Assembly: GCA_026001225.1 (NCBI GenBank)
Contig: BNZQ01000016.1
Coordinates: 1-39,227 of the forward strand
Source of the DNA: Clostridia bacterium
GTDB lineage: Bacteria; Bacillota; Clostridia; Christensenellales; DUVY01
Direction: 5' to 3'
DNA: 39,227 nt
The notes under the pieces were generated by a model. It searched no databases, was not told where the DNA came from, and saw only the letters and a list, made by a program, of their open reading frames with translations. The position numbers and the translations under genes are program-made. Positions 31,985 through 39,227 of the stretch are shown here, piece by piece. The first letter of the stretch is position 1, and each line of letters begins with the position of its first letter.

Positions 31985-34978
31985 ATGAACAAAATACGTC
32001 GTATTCGAAAACCGATCGTCCTGTGCGCGTTGACGGTCGCGTTGCTCGCGTCGGCCGCGCTTTCTTTCCGCATTTCAGGCACGCGGGCGGTGGGAGAGAT
32101 CGACCTTTTCGCCAACGCGACCTATTACGCGCCCGCGACCGACATCAAGGTTTTGGGCGGACAATCGGTTTTAACGCATAACGAGGTCAATGCGGGAGGA
32201 AATCAGCAGATATATGTCAATATCTACGCCGGCGCCGCGCCGGCGTCCGACAATACGACCGATCCGGGAATCGACTATACGGCCGTTTCCGATCCGACGT
32301 TGGATTTTTGGTTGTGGATTTCCGATATTTCCGCTTGGAGCGGGTCGGGCTTGGATTCCGTCCATATAGAATTCGGTTTTCACGGCGGCCGCTCGACCAA
32401 CCTACGGGCCGACCCGTTGGACGGATCCGGCCAGGTCAACGCCGATAAACTGCGTTGGAGTGCGGGAAAGCTCTATTTTGATACGGGTACCGCGATTTCC
32501 GGTTTAGGGCTGATTCAAGGCTGGAATCGTCTCGCCCTAAAACTTGGGTCGGCACAAAAAACCGGCGCGTTCGGCGCCGACCTGACCATGTTCTTTATGT
32601 GGTCGGCGGGCACGGGCGGCATGGCGGTTGCCGCGCCGCGTTTGGTCGACGGTTCGGGCTATTCGGCGGATACGAATTTGATCGAAACCGCCGCGCCGCC
32701 GCAAGCGGCCGGCCCGATCGATTTGTCCGCCGATGCGGCGTATTACGCGCCCGCGACCGATATCCGTGTGCCGGCGGGCCACAGCGGATTCAGTCATAAC
32801 GAGGTCTTTACGGGCGGCAATCATCAGGTCTATATCAACCTGTACGGCGGGGCCGCTCCGTCGGCAGACAATACGGCGGACGCGGGGATCGAGTCCGCGG
32901 TCTTTTCCGATCCCGCGTTGGATTTTTGGCTGTATATTCCCGATCTTACCGCTTTTACCGATAGCGGCTCCTATGTCGAATTCGGTTTCCACGGCGGCCG
33001 CACGGTCAATCTGCGGACAAATCCGTCGGATCAGACGGGTCAGGTCAATACCGATAAGCTGCGCTGGTTCAAGACCGATATTTCCGGATTGGGACTTGTA
33101 ACCGGTTGGAATCATTTGTCGTTGCCGTTTTCCGCGGCGAACCGCACGGGCGCTTATGCCTACGGCCGGACCGGTCTGACGATGTTTTACCTGTGGACGG
33201 CCGGCGCGGGCCGGTTGGCGGTATACGGCCCGCGGCTGATCGACGGTTCCGTACTGTCCGGCGCCGCTTTGGCCGCTACCGCCGCGCAAAAATCGTTCAA
33301 CGAAGTCGCTTTGAACAACGCGCGGTCGCACGACGGCTCGGCCACGGAAGCGTTTACGCCCGCGGGCGAGGGCGTTTCCTACTTCGCGCGGGATATCGTT
33401 CCCGGTCAAAACGGCTGTTATACCCAGTTGTATATGAATTTGTATACCGGCGGCGTGCCGGTATCCGACAATGCCGCCGCGCTTTCGGGCGTGGATTATT
33501 CGGTCGTACCGAATCCCGCGTTGGATTTTTGGCTGTGGGTCGGGGATAAAAAGGATTTTAACGCGACCGATTTCGAATTCGGTTTCACCGTCGGCCGGCG
33601 GCAGAACCTGCAAGACCCGTGGGACTGGAACGTCGTGGATAACACCGGTAAATTGCGTTGGTTTAAGAGCGGCGCTTTGGGCGGCTTGAACCTCGTCGCG
33701 GGTTGGAATCATGTCGCGTTAAAGCTGTCGGGCGGCGAACGGACGGGTGCCTACGCGTCGGGTTCGACCGAGCTGACGATGTTCTATCTTTGGGCGGGAG
33801 GCGGGTATGCCGAGCTTGCCGTTTACGGTATGAAGATCGCGAACGGATCGGCTTACGCGGGCAATTACACGCTGATAGAAAGTATTCCGCAGCCCGCGCC
33901 GCAAAGCGCGGAAATCGATTTAAACACCGTTAAGGTCAACAACGCCGCCCCGTCCTACGACGGTTTCGCGCCCTTCGGGTACGACAAAAGCGTGGATTTA
34001 TCGGTGGGCTATGGGCAGAATTGGAACGAACTGAATTTCGGCGGGCCCGTCGACGTTTCCTCTTTTATGCCGAACAAGCTGCAAATCGGATTTTGGCTGT
34101 TTATCGGCGACATCGACGACGTCTTCGCAAGCAATCATGCCGCGCCGCAAAAGCTGTTCGGCTTTGTGGTATACGACGAAACGCGGTCGTCGTCGGGCTA
34201 TTACAAATGGTTTGACGGCGGCGAGGTCGCGCAGTTCATTTCGGGTTGGAATTACGTGCGGTGCGCGCTGACGCCCTTGGCGCTCAACAGCCCCGATCCG
34301 GCGCGGCTTACCTTTATAAAGCTGCAATTGTCCGACGCGCAGAACGCCCTGCATTCCTGTAAATTCCTACTCGCCGGCGTGCGTTTTTTCGAGGACAAGA
34401 TGTCGGCGGATCGCGTTGTGACCGATCAAATCCCGCTCGCCGACGGCGTCGCCCTCTCCAACTTGACGCTTAAAACAGGAGAAATCAAGGACCTTTCGAT
34501 CGTCTATCCCAACCCCTATACCATGTTGCCCCTGACCTATACGACCTCGGACAAATCGGTGGTCGCCGTGTCGCCCGAGGGACAGGTAAAGGGAAAAAAG
34601 CCCGGTATAGCGATCGTGACGGCGTCTTACGGAACTTTGAGCGCGTCCTGTTTGATCCTCGTCGAGGGGGAGGAATCGGCTCCGCCGCAAGACGGCCTGA
34701 CGCCGCGGATCGGCGAGAACGGCCATTGGTGGATCGGCGATACCGACACCGGCATTCCCGCGCGGGGAACCGACGGCCCCTCGGGCTCTGCCGGAGCCGA
34801 CGGCAAGGACGGCGTTGACGGCCAAAACGGCGCAGCCGGAGCCGACGGCAGGGACGGCGCAAACGGTCAAAACGGAATCGACGGAACCGGCGGTTGCGCC
34901 CAAAGCGCGGCCGCGCTTTTCGGGCTGTCGGCGGTTTTGGTCGCGGTCGTTTTACTCGCGGGCAAGAAATTTGTTTAA
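31985..34978 (+). CDS. Surface protein with four tandem modules, Big_2 domain, collagen-like stalk and C-terminal anchor
   Basis: The 997-residue product starts at ATG 31985, with GGGAGG 9 nt upstream; the ATG at 31976 directly abuts that ribosome-binding site. A signal peptide covers about 1-35. Four related modules follow at about 39-236, 243-426, 436-632 and 643-806. The first two are close relatives (IDL..YYAPATDI, HNEV, LDFWL, EFGFHGGR, GWN, LTMF..W). A Big_2-like domain (about 820-894), an IGENGHWWIGDTDTG linker and about 13 collagen-like Gly-X-Y triplets (about 929-969) lead to TGGCAQSAAA, a hydrophobic helix and KKFV. The protein probably displays glycan-binding modules away from the cell. 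No catalytic motif was recognised. Confidence 0.75.
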   Translation: MNKIRRIRKPIVLCALTVALLASAALSFRISGTRAVGEIDLFANATYYAPATDIKVLGGQSVLTHNEVNAGGNQQIYVNIYAGAAPASDNTTDPGIDYTAVSDPTLDFWLWISDISAWSGSGLDSVHIEFGFHGGRSTNLRADPLDGSGQVNADKLRWSAGKLYFDTGTAISGLGLIQGWNRLALKLGSAQKTGAFGADLTMFFMWSAGTGGMAVAAPRLVDGSGYSADTNLIETAAPPQAAGPIDLSADAAYYAPATDIRVPAGHSGFSHNEVFTGGNHQVYINLYGGAAPSADNTADAGIESAVFSDPALDFWLYIPDLTAFTDSGSYVEFGFHGGRTVNLRTNPSDQTGQVNTDKLRWFKTDISGLGLVTGWNHLSLPFSAANRTGAYAYGRTGLTMFYLWTAGAGRLAVYGPRLIDGSVLSGAALAATAAQKSFNEVALNNARSHDGSATEAFTPAGEGVSYFARDIVPGQNGCYTQLYMNLYTGGVPVSDNAAALSGVDYSVVPNPALDFWLWVGDKKDFNATDFEFGFTVGRRQNLQDPWDWNVVDNTGKLRWFKSGALGGLNLVAGWNHVALKLSGGERTGAYASGSTELTMFYLWAGGGYAELAVYGMKIANGSAYAGNYTLIESIPQPAPQSAEIDLNTVKVNNAAPSYDGFAPFGYDKSVDLSVGYGQNWNELNFGGPVDVSSFMPNKLQIGFWLFIGDIDDVFASNHAAPQKLFGFVVYDETRSSSGYYKWFDGGEVAQFISGWNYVRCALTPLALNSPDPARLTFIKLQLSDAQNALHSCKFLLAGVRFFEDKMSADRVVTDQIPLADGVALSNLTLKTGEIKDLSIVYPNPYTMLPLTYTTSDKSVVAVSPEGQVKGKKPGIAIVTASYGTLSASCLILVEGEESAPPQDGLTPRIGENGHWWIGDTDTGIPARGTDGPSGSAGADGKDGVDGQNGAAGADGRDGANGQNGIDGTGGCAQSAAALFGLSAVLVAVVLLAGKKFV

Positions 34979-34999
34979 AAAAGAGAAAAAGCCTATAAT
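34971..34999 (+). promoter_or_regulatory. Possible internal promoter before the GxGYxYP gene
   Basis: TTGTTT (34971-34976), 17-bp spacer, TATAAT (34994-34999). The -35 is weak and overlaps the end of the upstream gene. Confidence 0.4.
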
Positions 35000-35005
35000 T
35001 CAAAT

Positions 35006-35030
35006 CGGGAAAGCGGCGATCGTTTTCCCG
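35006..35030 (+). other. Intercistronic hairpin before the GxGYxYP gene
   Basis: CGGGAAA (35006-35012) pairs with TTTCCCG (35024-35030) around an 11-nt loop, ending just before the AAGGAGG ribosome-binding site (35033-35039). It has no T run. It might protect the downstream mRNA or regulate translation. Confidence 0.35.
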
Positions 35031-35044
35031 GCAAGGAGGATACA

Positions 35045-37516
35045 TTGAAAAGAAAGGGATTGGCTCTTTTCGCCGCGTTAATATGTTGTCTGCTGACCGC
35101 TTGCGTTCCGGGGATTCGGAAAAGCGGAAATTTCAGCGAAACGTGGATCGTGAGCGAGGAAGCGGACGAGGAGGTATTCGGCGTGTACGACGAAGCGACG
35201 GGTTTGATCAAGGCGGCTCCGCTGCCGATCGAGATCGGCTATGTGGACGAAATTCTGACGCGGAAAACGGGCGTTAAGCTCGCGCCGGGCAATTATTCGT
35301 TCGACGCCGTGATGAACATCGACAACAATACGCAAGCGGTGTCGGTCAACGCCTTTGAAAACGACATTGTGTCTCAGTTGCGCGTGATCGCCGTACAGGG
35401 CAAGACGCGCGCAGCCGTGGCCTCGCGGGAGCTGTACCGCTGGGATTGGCGCAAGGCGCACGAATTGGAGACGCAGTCGCTGACGTTTTCGCTGGCTAAA
35501 ACGACCACCGTCGATTTGGAAATCAAATACCTCAATTTGGCTACCATAGAGGTCAAGGAATTGACCGTGCGGAGCGTCGCGCCGGAGGAGGTGCTGCGGC
35601 ACGATTACGGGAGCTATTTTGCGGAAAGCGAGGCCGATTCCAAATTGACTTACAGGGCGGACGCTCTGTATTATTTCGACTTGTACGAATATATCTTACC
35701 GATACGCGATTCGCGCTTCGGATACGACGTGATTTTCCTGGCCGCCGTATTGCAGGGCTTGGTCAACCGCGAGGGCAACCGTCTGTTTTTACGGTTCAAC
35801 AATCCCAACGATTTTCAATACGATCAAGACGGTTTTTGGCTGAAAGAGCTCTCTAAACCGGATAAATTGCTGCACGGTTTGGAGGTCGTTCGCGTGGAAC
35901 GGCCCGCTACGCTGATCCGACTGTTCCGCGACCGGTTTAACGGCCTTGCGGTTTGGGACGAGGGGGTGCCCGCCACCAACAACGTCGCGGCGACGGATTG
36001 CGGCGTCAACGACAATTTGCCCGTGCGTTACAGCAAGGAGGCGGGAAGCGTGTACGCGTTCTTGACCGAACGTTGCGATATCCCCGTTGCCTTGGATCTG
36101 TACGGCCGCTTTAAAAACAAAACGGCGGGCAAGATTTGGCAGACCGCCGTTTCCAGTACGCTCAGCGCAAAAAATGACGCTTATCTTTGGGCGTATGAGA
36201 AATACATGCTGACGGGCAAGGTGAACCCTACGATCATGGCGAATCATTTGGACGCGTTTACGTGGGACAAATCGGGCCTTACGGTCACTTACTATAACTT
36301 ACAGCAGCAAACGTTGGCCAATAAGGATTACTATATCGCCAACAAAGCGTTCTTTTGGGATCTGTACGTGTGGGAGGATTCGCTGCCCAACGACGACCCC
36401 CAACAGGAGCTCGGCACCGACGCGGCGACATTGGATAAGCTCATGACCCGTCAGAACTATTTGGCAGGCGGCGAGCTGATCAAATTGGGCGGCTTTATTC
36501 CGTGGTGGATCAAATACACCGACAAATCGGGCTGTGAGCCGCAGGATGTGCAGTCGGAGTGGTATTGGGCCTCTAAGCTCGGCTTTTATTACGCGGTAAA
36601 GGACGCCGACGCTTACGGGTACACCTCGATCGCGAACTGCTCGCTGTACGCCAAGGTCGAGCTGCCGGAGTTCGGGTATACGCAAAAATGGCGTAAATCG
36701 GCGGGAGATAATTCGCCCGTCGCGGTCAAGGCGCGCGCCGCGCAATATTTGGAGCCCGACGGAAAGGGCGGCCAAAAGGTAAAGAACGGCAATTACGTCC
36801 TGATCTATATGGGCGATTACGACGCGGGCGCGTGGCTGGCCATGTCCATGCCGGCGGCCTTTACCGATCCCAACCGCGGCAAGATTCCGCTGTGCTGGCC
36901 GATCAACCCCAGTCCCGGCAACCGCGTGCCGCAGGTGTTCGAATTTATGTACGAAAAACAGGGGCCCAACGACTATTTTGTGGGCGACCACAACGGTTAT
37001 GGGTATTTGGAATTGTTCACGTTGGATTCGGAAGGGAGGCCCGCCAATTTGCGGGGCGATACGGCAAGCTATTTCAAGGCGTCTAAAACCGCGTGGGATT
37101 ATTACGATTTGGACTTTATGGGCTTTTTGATCAATACCACGCAGCCGCACACCTTGTACAGCCAACGGGTGATCAAGCTGATGGGCGATCTCGCCCCGTA
37201 CGGCGTGGTGTACGGCGGGGCGGGCTTGGGCAACGTGACCTTCCGTCCGGATTCCGACGGCCGCGAGATTCCGTGGACGGGTCACACCGATGTGTATGGC
37301 AGCGGGGAAGAGGCCGCGAATACGTTGCTTGCCCGTTTGAGCGTTCCGACCTCCGGCGGACGCTTCGGCACGCTCCGCTGCATCCTGCGTTCTCCCAGCT
37401 TCGCCGTCGAAATGGTCACGCAGGCCAATAAAAAGCGTTCCGAGTTGAACGTGACGCCCGTTGACCCGTATGTGTACGAATATTTGGTCCGCGTGCAATA
37501 CGGGAAAACGGTGTGA
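35045..37516 (+). CDS. GxGYxYP-family putative glycoside hydrolase, lipoprotein
   Basis: The 823-residue product starts at TTG 35045 with AAGGAGG 5 nt upstream. The lipobox LTAC gives Cys20. A beta-rich N-terminal segment (about 45-190) resembles an accessory binding domain. The region FLAAVLQGLVNREGNRLFLRF (about 237-257) and the DYFVGDHNGYGYLEL segment (about 643-657) resemble the GxGYxYP N- and C-terminal domains, found mostly in Bacteroidota polysaccharide loci and presumed to be glycosidases. The final YP of the signature motif is replaced by LE here. The assignment is from remembered motifs, and the catalytic residues and substrate are unknown. It is followed 13 bp later by a small surface-protein gene. 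Confidence 0.6.
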   Translation: MKRKGLALFAALICCLLTACVPGIRKSGNFSETWIVSEEADEEVFGVYDEATGLIKAAPLPIEIGYVDEILTRKTGVKLAPGNYSFDAVMNIDNNTQAVSVNAFENDIVSQLRVIAVQGKTRAAVASRELYRWDWRKAHELETQSLTFSLAKTTTVDLEIKYLNLATIEVKELTVRSVAPEEVLRHDYGSYFAESEADSKLTYRADALYYFDLYEYILPIRDSRFGYDVIFLAAVLQGLVNREGNRLFLRFNNPNDFQYDQDGFWLKELSKPDKLLHGLEVVRVERPATLIRLFRDRFNGLAVWDEGVPATNNVAATDCGVNDNLPVRYSKEAGSVYAFLTERCDIPVALDLYGRFKNKTAGKIWQTAVSSTLSAKNDAYLWAYEKYMLTGKVNPTIMANHLDAFTWDKSGLTVTYYNLQQQTLANKDYYIANKAFFWDLYVWEDSLPNDDPQQELGTDAATLDKLMTRQNYLAGGELIKLGGFIPWWIKYTDKSGCEPQDVQSEWYWASKLGFYYAVKDADAYGYTSIANCSLYAKVELPEFGYTQKWRKSAGDNSPVAVKARAAQYLEPDGKGGQKVKNGNYVLIYMGDYDAGAWLAMSMPAAFTDPNRGKIPLCWPINPSPGNRVPQVFEFMYEKQGPNDYFVGDHNGYGYLELFTLDSEGRPANLRGDTASYFKASKTAWDYYDLDFMGFLINTTQPHTLYSQRVIKLMGDLAPYGVVYGGAGLGNVTFRPDSDGREIPWTGHTDVYGSGEEAANTLLARLSVPTSGGRFGTLRCILRSPSFAVEMVTQANKKRSELNVTPVDPYVYEYLVRVQYGKTV

Positions 37517-37529
37517 GGAGGAAAGGGTG

Positions 37530-38315
37530 ATGAAAAAAATGACGAAATATTTATGTTTAGCGTTGGCCGCAGCCGTATTGCTCGCTTTGCCGCTCTCCCG
37601 CGGGACGGCGCGCGCGGACGGGGAAGCGGCGGGAGGGATTACCTACGTCCTCGACGAATGCGACACTACCGATAATTTCACCAATATCCGTTCGATCGAC
37701 CGAAGCAATTTTGTCACGGGCGAGGGTTGCGTGTACAACCAAGGGGCCGTGCCGACGATCAGCGCGATTTTCCGCGATATCGACCACGCCAAGCTCCCGC
37801 CTTTCAACACGGCGTATTTGGAAATGTACATTTGGATCGAGGATGTCGCTAAAGTTCAGGAGGGGCAAATCGAACTGAACAGCACGGGCGCGTTCGATAT
37901 TTACGAGAGAATGTTCGTGATCAGCCGCGCCACGATTGAGTTGGACAGCGGTTGGAATTACGTTTCCCTGAAATTGAGCGATTCCAACGAAAGCGACGCC
38001 GGCCGTTCGTTTGATTATAGTAAGCTGATGGGGATGCGGATATACGCCGTATCTAAACCCAATATGACCAACGCGATCCGGTTGGATCATATCGCGCTGA
38101 CCGATACGCCGCAGCTGGACGCCGTCAAGAAAGACGACATTCATCCGCAGGCAAAGATCAATCCGGTGATCGATAAGGTCGTGGATGAAAGCGTGGTCAA
38201 TCGAAGCGCGACGGGATATCTGATTTGGTTGACCGTCGCGGGAGCGGCCGCCGTCGGTTTCGGAACGGGCGCGCTACTCCTCCTGTTGCAAAGAAAGAAA
38301 GGAGGCTCGTTATGA
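37530..38315 (+). CDS. Small surface protein with one beta-sandwich-like module and C-terminal membrane anchor
   Basis: The 261-residue product begins at ATG 37530 with GGAGGAAAGG just upstream; it does not need the longer upstream frame inside the previous gene. A signal peptide covers about 1-29. One module (about 40-195, with LEMYIWIEDVAKV and SGWNYVSLKLSD) resembles those in the two large surface proteins of the locus. The C-terminal hydrophobic helix (about 228-254) ends in QRKKGGSL. Its stop overlaps the next start by 4 bp (ATGA). I do not recognise a named family. Location and module suggest carbohydrate binding or a role in presenting the neighbouring GxGYxYP protein. Confidence 0.65.
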   Translation: MKKMTKYLCLALAAAVLLALPLSRGTARADGEAAGGITYVLDECDTTDNFTNIRSIDRSNFVTGEGCVYNQGAVPTISAIFRDIDHAKLPPFNTAYLEMYIWIEDVAKVQEGQIELNSTGAFDIYERMFVISRATIELDSGWNYVSLKLSDSNESDAGRSFDYSKLMGMRIYAVSKPNMTNAIRLDHIALTDTPQLDAVKKDDIHPQAKINPVIDKVVDESVVNRSATGYLIWLTVAGAAAVGFGTGALLLLLQRKKGGSL

Positions 38316-39220
38316 GGAAAAAAAGAATTGCCTATTGGTTGTGCTTTGTTTTGACGGCGGTCTGTTTGACATTTTCCGCCGCATTCGCGCCGGCTTTTGC
38401 GGATGGCACGGAGGTGCTCTTGACCGATACGAAAACCAACTGCACCGTCAAGAACGCCCAAGGCTTGTTCGCCGCTTCTCCCGTCGAGGGTTGCTATTCG
38501 GTTTATCAGCGTTTCCATACCGGCGATAAGACGCTGATTTTGGACTTTACGTTCGAGAAAGGGGATATCACGGGCCTTTCGACGGATTTGTACGACGGTT
38601 CGTTGGTTTTCACGTTTTGGATCTGGATCGACAACGCCGACCTTTTTACGGAAGAAATAAGCGATTCGCAAGTGGAGTTAAACGCTTCGGGCGGCAATGA
38701 CGACAATAAGGAATTGCATTGGGACGCTACCGTCGCCACCAGTTTTTTCTCCAAACTGCAAGGCGGCAAATGGAATAAGGCTTGCTTGCCGTTAAAGTCC
38801 GGCGGTCTGTTCGGACGTGTGGGCACTGTGGACGAAAGCGCGCTCGATTATTTCCGCTGGTATACCGTATTTAAAGCCGTGCCCGGCAAGGAGCGCAATA
38901 TTTTGGTTTCCCGTTTGGCTATAGAAAAGACCGCCGCCGAACCGGACGCCGTCATGTCGGTTTCGGAGACGCTGGGCTATACGGGCGCCGCGCCCACGCC
39001 GGAAACGATCGTGCGCCCGCCGCTGAATAACGGCTTCCATTCGACCAAGGAGCCCGTCCAAGCCTACGCCGAGCCTAATATCGACAAGATGTTGCCCAAG
39101 AACGGCGATTCGGCGATTACGGGGCTGTTGGTTGGGGCGAGTGTGTTGACCGTAGCCGCCGCGGCAGGCGCGGGCCTATTCGTTTGGTTGCTGCTCGCCA
39201 AAAAAAAGAAGGGGAAATGA
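38312..39220 (+). CDS. Small surface protein paralogue with one module and C-terminal membrane anchor
   Basis: The 302-residue product starts at ATG 38312 behind AAAGGAGG and overlaps the previous stop. A signal peptide covers about 1-30 (AFAPAFA cleavage region). The single module (about 33-215) has LVFTFWIWIDNADLF, QVELNASGGN and GGKWNKACLPL, parallel to the module in the preceding gene. A linker and a C-terminal helix (about 270-297) end in LLAKKKKGK. The two small genes look like a diverged tandem pair. No catalytic motif or named family was recognised. Only seven bases follow its stop, so any terminator is outside the window. Confidence 0.65.
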   Translation: MRKKRIAYWLCFVLTAVCLTFSAAFAPAFADGTEVLLTDTKTNCTVKNAQGLFAASPVEGCYSVYQRFHTGDKTLILDFTFEKGDITGLSTDLYDGSLVFTFWIWIDNADLFTEEISDSQVELNASGGNDDNKELHWDATVATSFFSKLQGGKWNKACLPLKSGGLFGRVGTVDESALDYFRWYTVFKAVPGKERNILVSRLAIEKTAAEPDAVMSVSETLGYTGAAPTPETIVRPPLNNGFHSTKEPVQAYAEPNIDKMLPKNGDSAITGLLVGASVLTVAAAAGAGLFVWLLLAKKKKGK

Positions 39221-39227
39221 ATAGGAT

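Overview
The window looks like a chromosomal segment of an uncultured, fairly GC-rich (roughly mid-50s % by eye) low-G+C-lineage Gram-positive, most likely a gut-type Clostridia bacterium. This rests on the gene order rimP-nusA-ylxR-ylxQ-infB-rbfA-nrnA-truB-ribF, an endonuclease IV-like/pepP/efp tail, a DUF4097 gene, an AraR-type GntR-LacI hybrid regulator, and surface proteins with Big_2 domains and Gram-positive anchors. The taxonomic call is inference, since no rRNA gene is present. No CRISPR array was seen.

Region 1 (1-13,058) is housekeeping. The end of a membrane protein and a DUF4097 protein precede a clear sigma-A promoter, which drives the translation and RNA-maturation operon. A structured leader precedes rimP. 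Almost every junction in this operon carries a short palindromic or tandem TGA-rich repeat that often supplies the stop codon of the upstream gene. A second repeat family, a hairpin followed by GAGCGAAGCG-like sequence, recurs before nusA, before pepP and between two tRNA genes.

Region 2 (13,059-18,305) is a junction zone. It holds a luxE/luxC remnant reduced by internal deletion and in-frame stops, tRNA-Tyr and tRNA-Thr on the minus strand, a GH38 alpha-mannosidase broken by one extra A in an A8 run, tRNA-Cys, a truncated tRNA-Leu copy, an intact tRNA-Leu, and a frameshifted C-terminal scrap of a large serine recombinase. The tRNA copy and the recombinase scrap point to past mobile-element activity.

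Region 3 (18,309-39,220) is a carbohydrate-utilisation locus. A second GH38 enzyme (minus strand, apparently near-leaderless) is divergent from an AraR-like regulator. A long plus-strand cluster follows: a 1,498-aa surface protein, an ABC sugar importer (lipoprotein plus two permeases, no ATPase), a lipoprotein sialate-O-acetylesterase-like enzyme, a 997-aa repeat protein with a collagen-like stalk, a GxGYxYP-family lipoprotein, and two small membrane-anchored proteins. Neither GH38 enzyme has a signal peptide, so a simple model is that a mannose-containing, possibly acetylated glycan is captured and trimmed outside, imported as oligosaccharides, and cleaved in the cytoplasm. The four anchored surface proteins share a recurring beta-sandwich-like module (about eleven copies) that I cannot assign to a named family. 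This is the best candidate in the window for an undescribed system.
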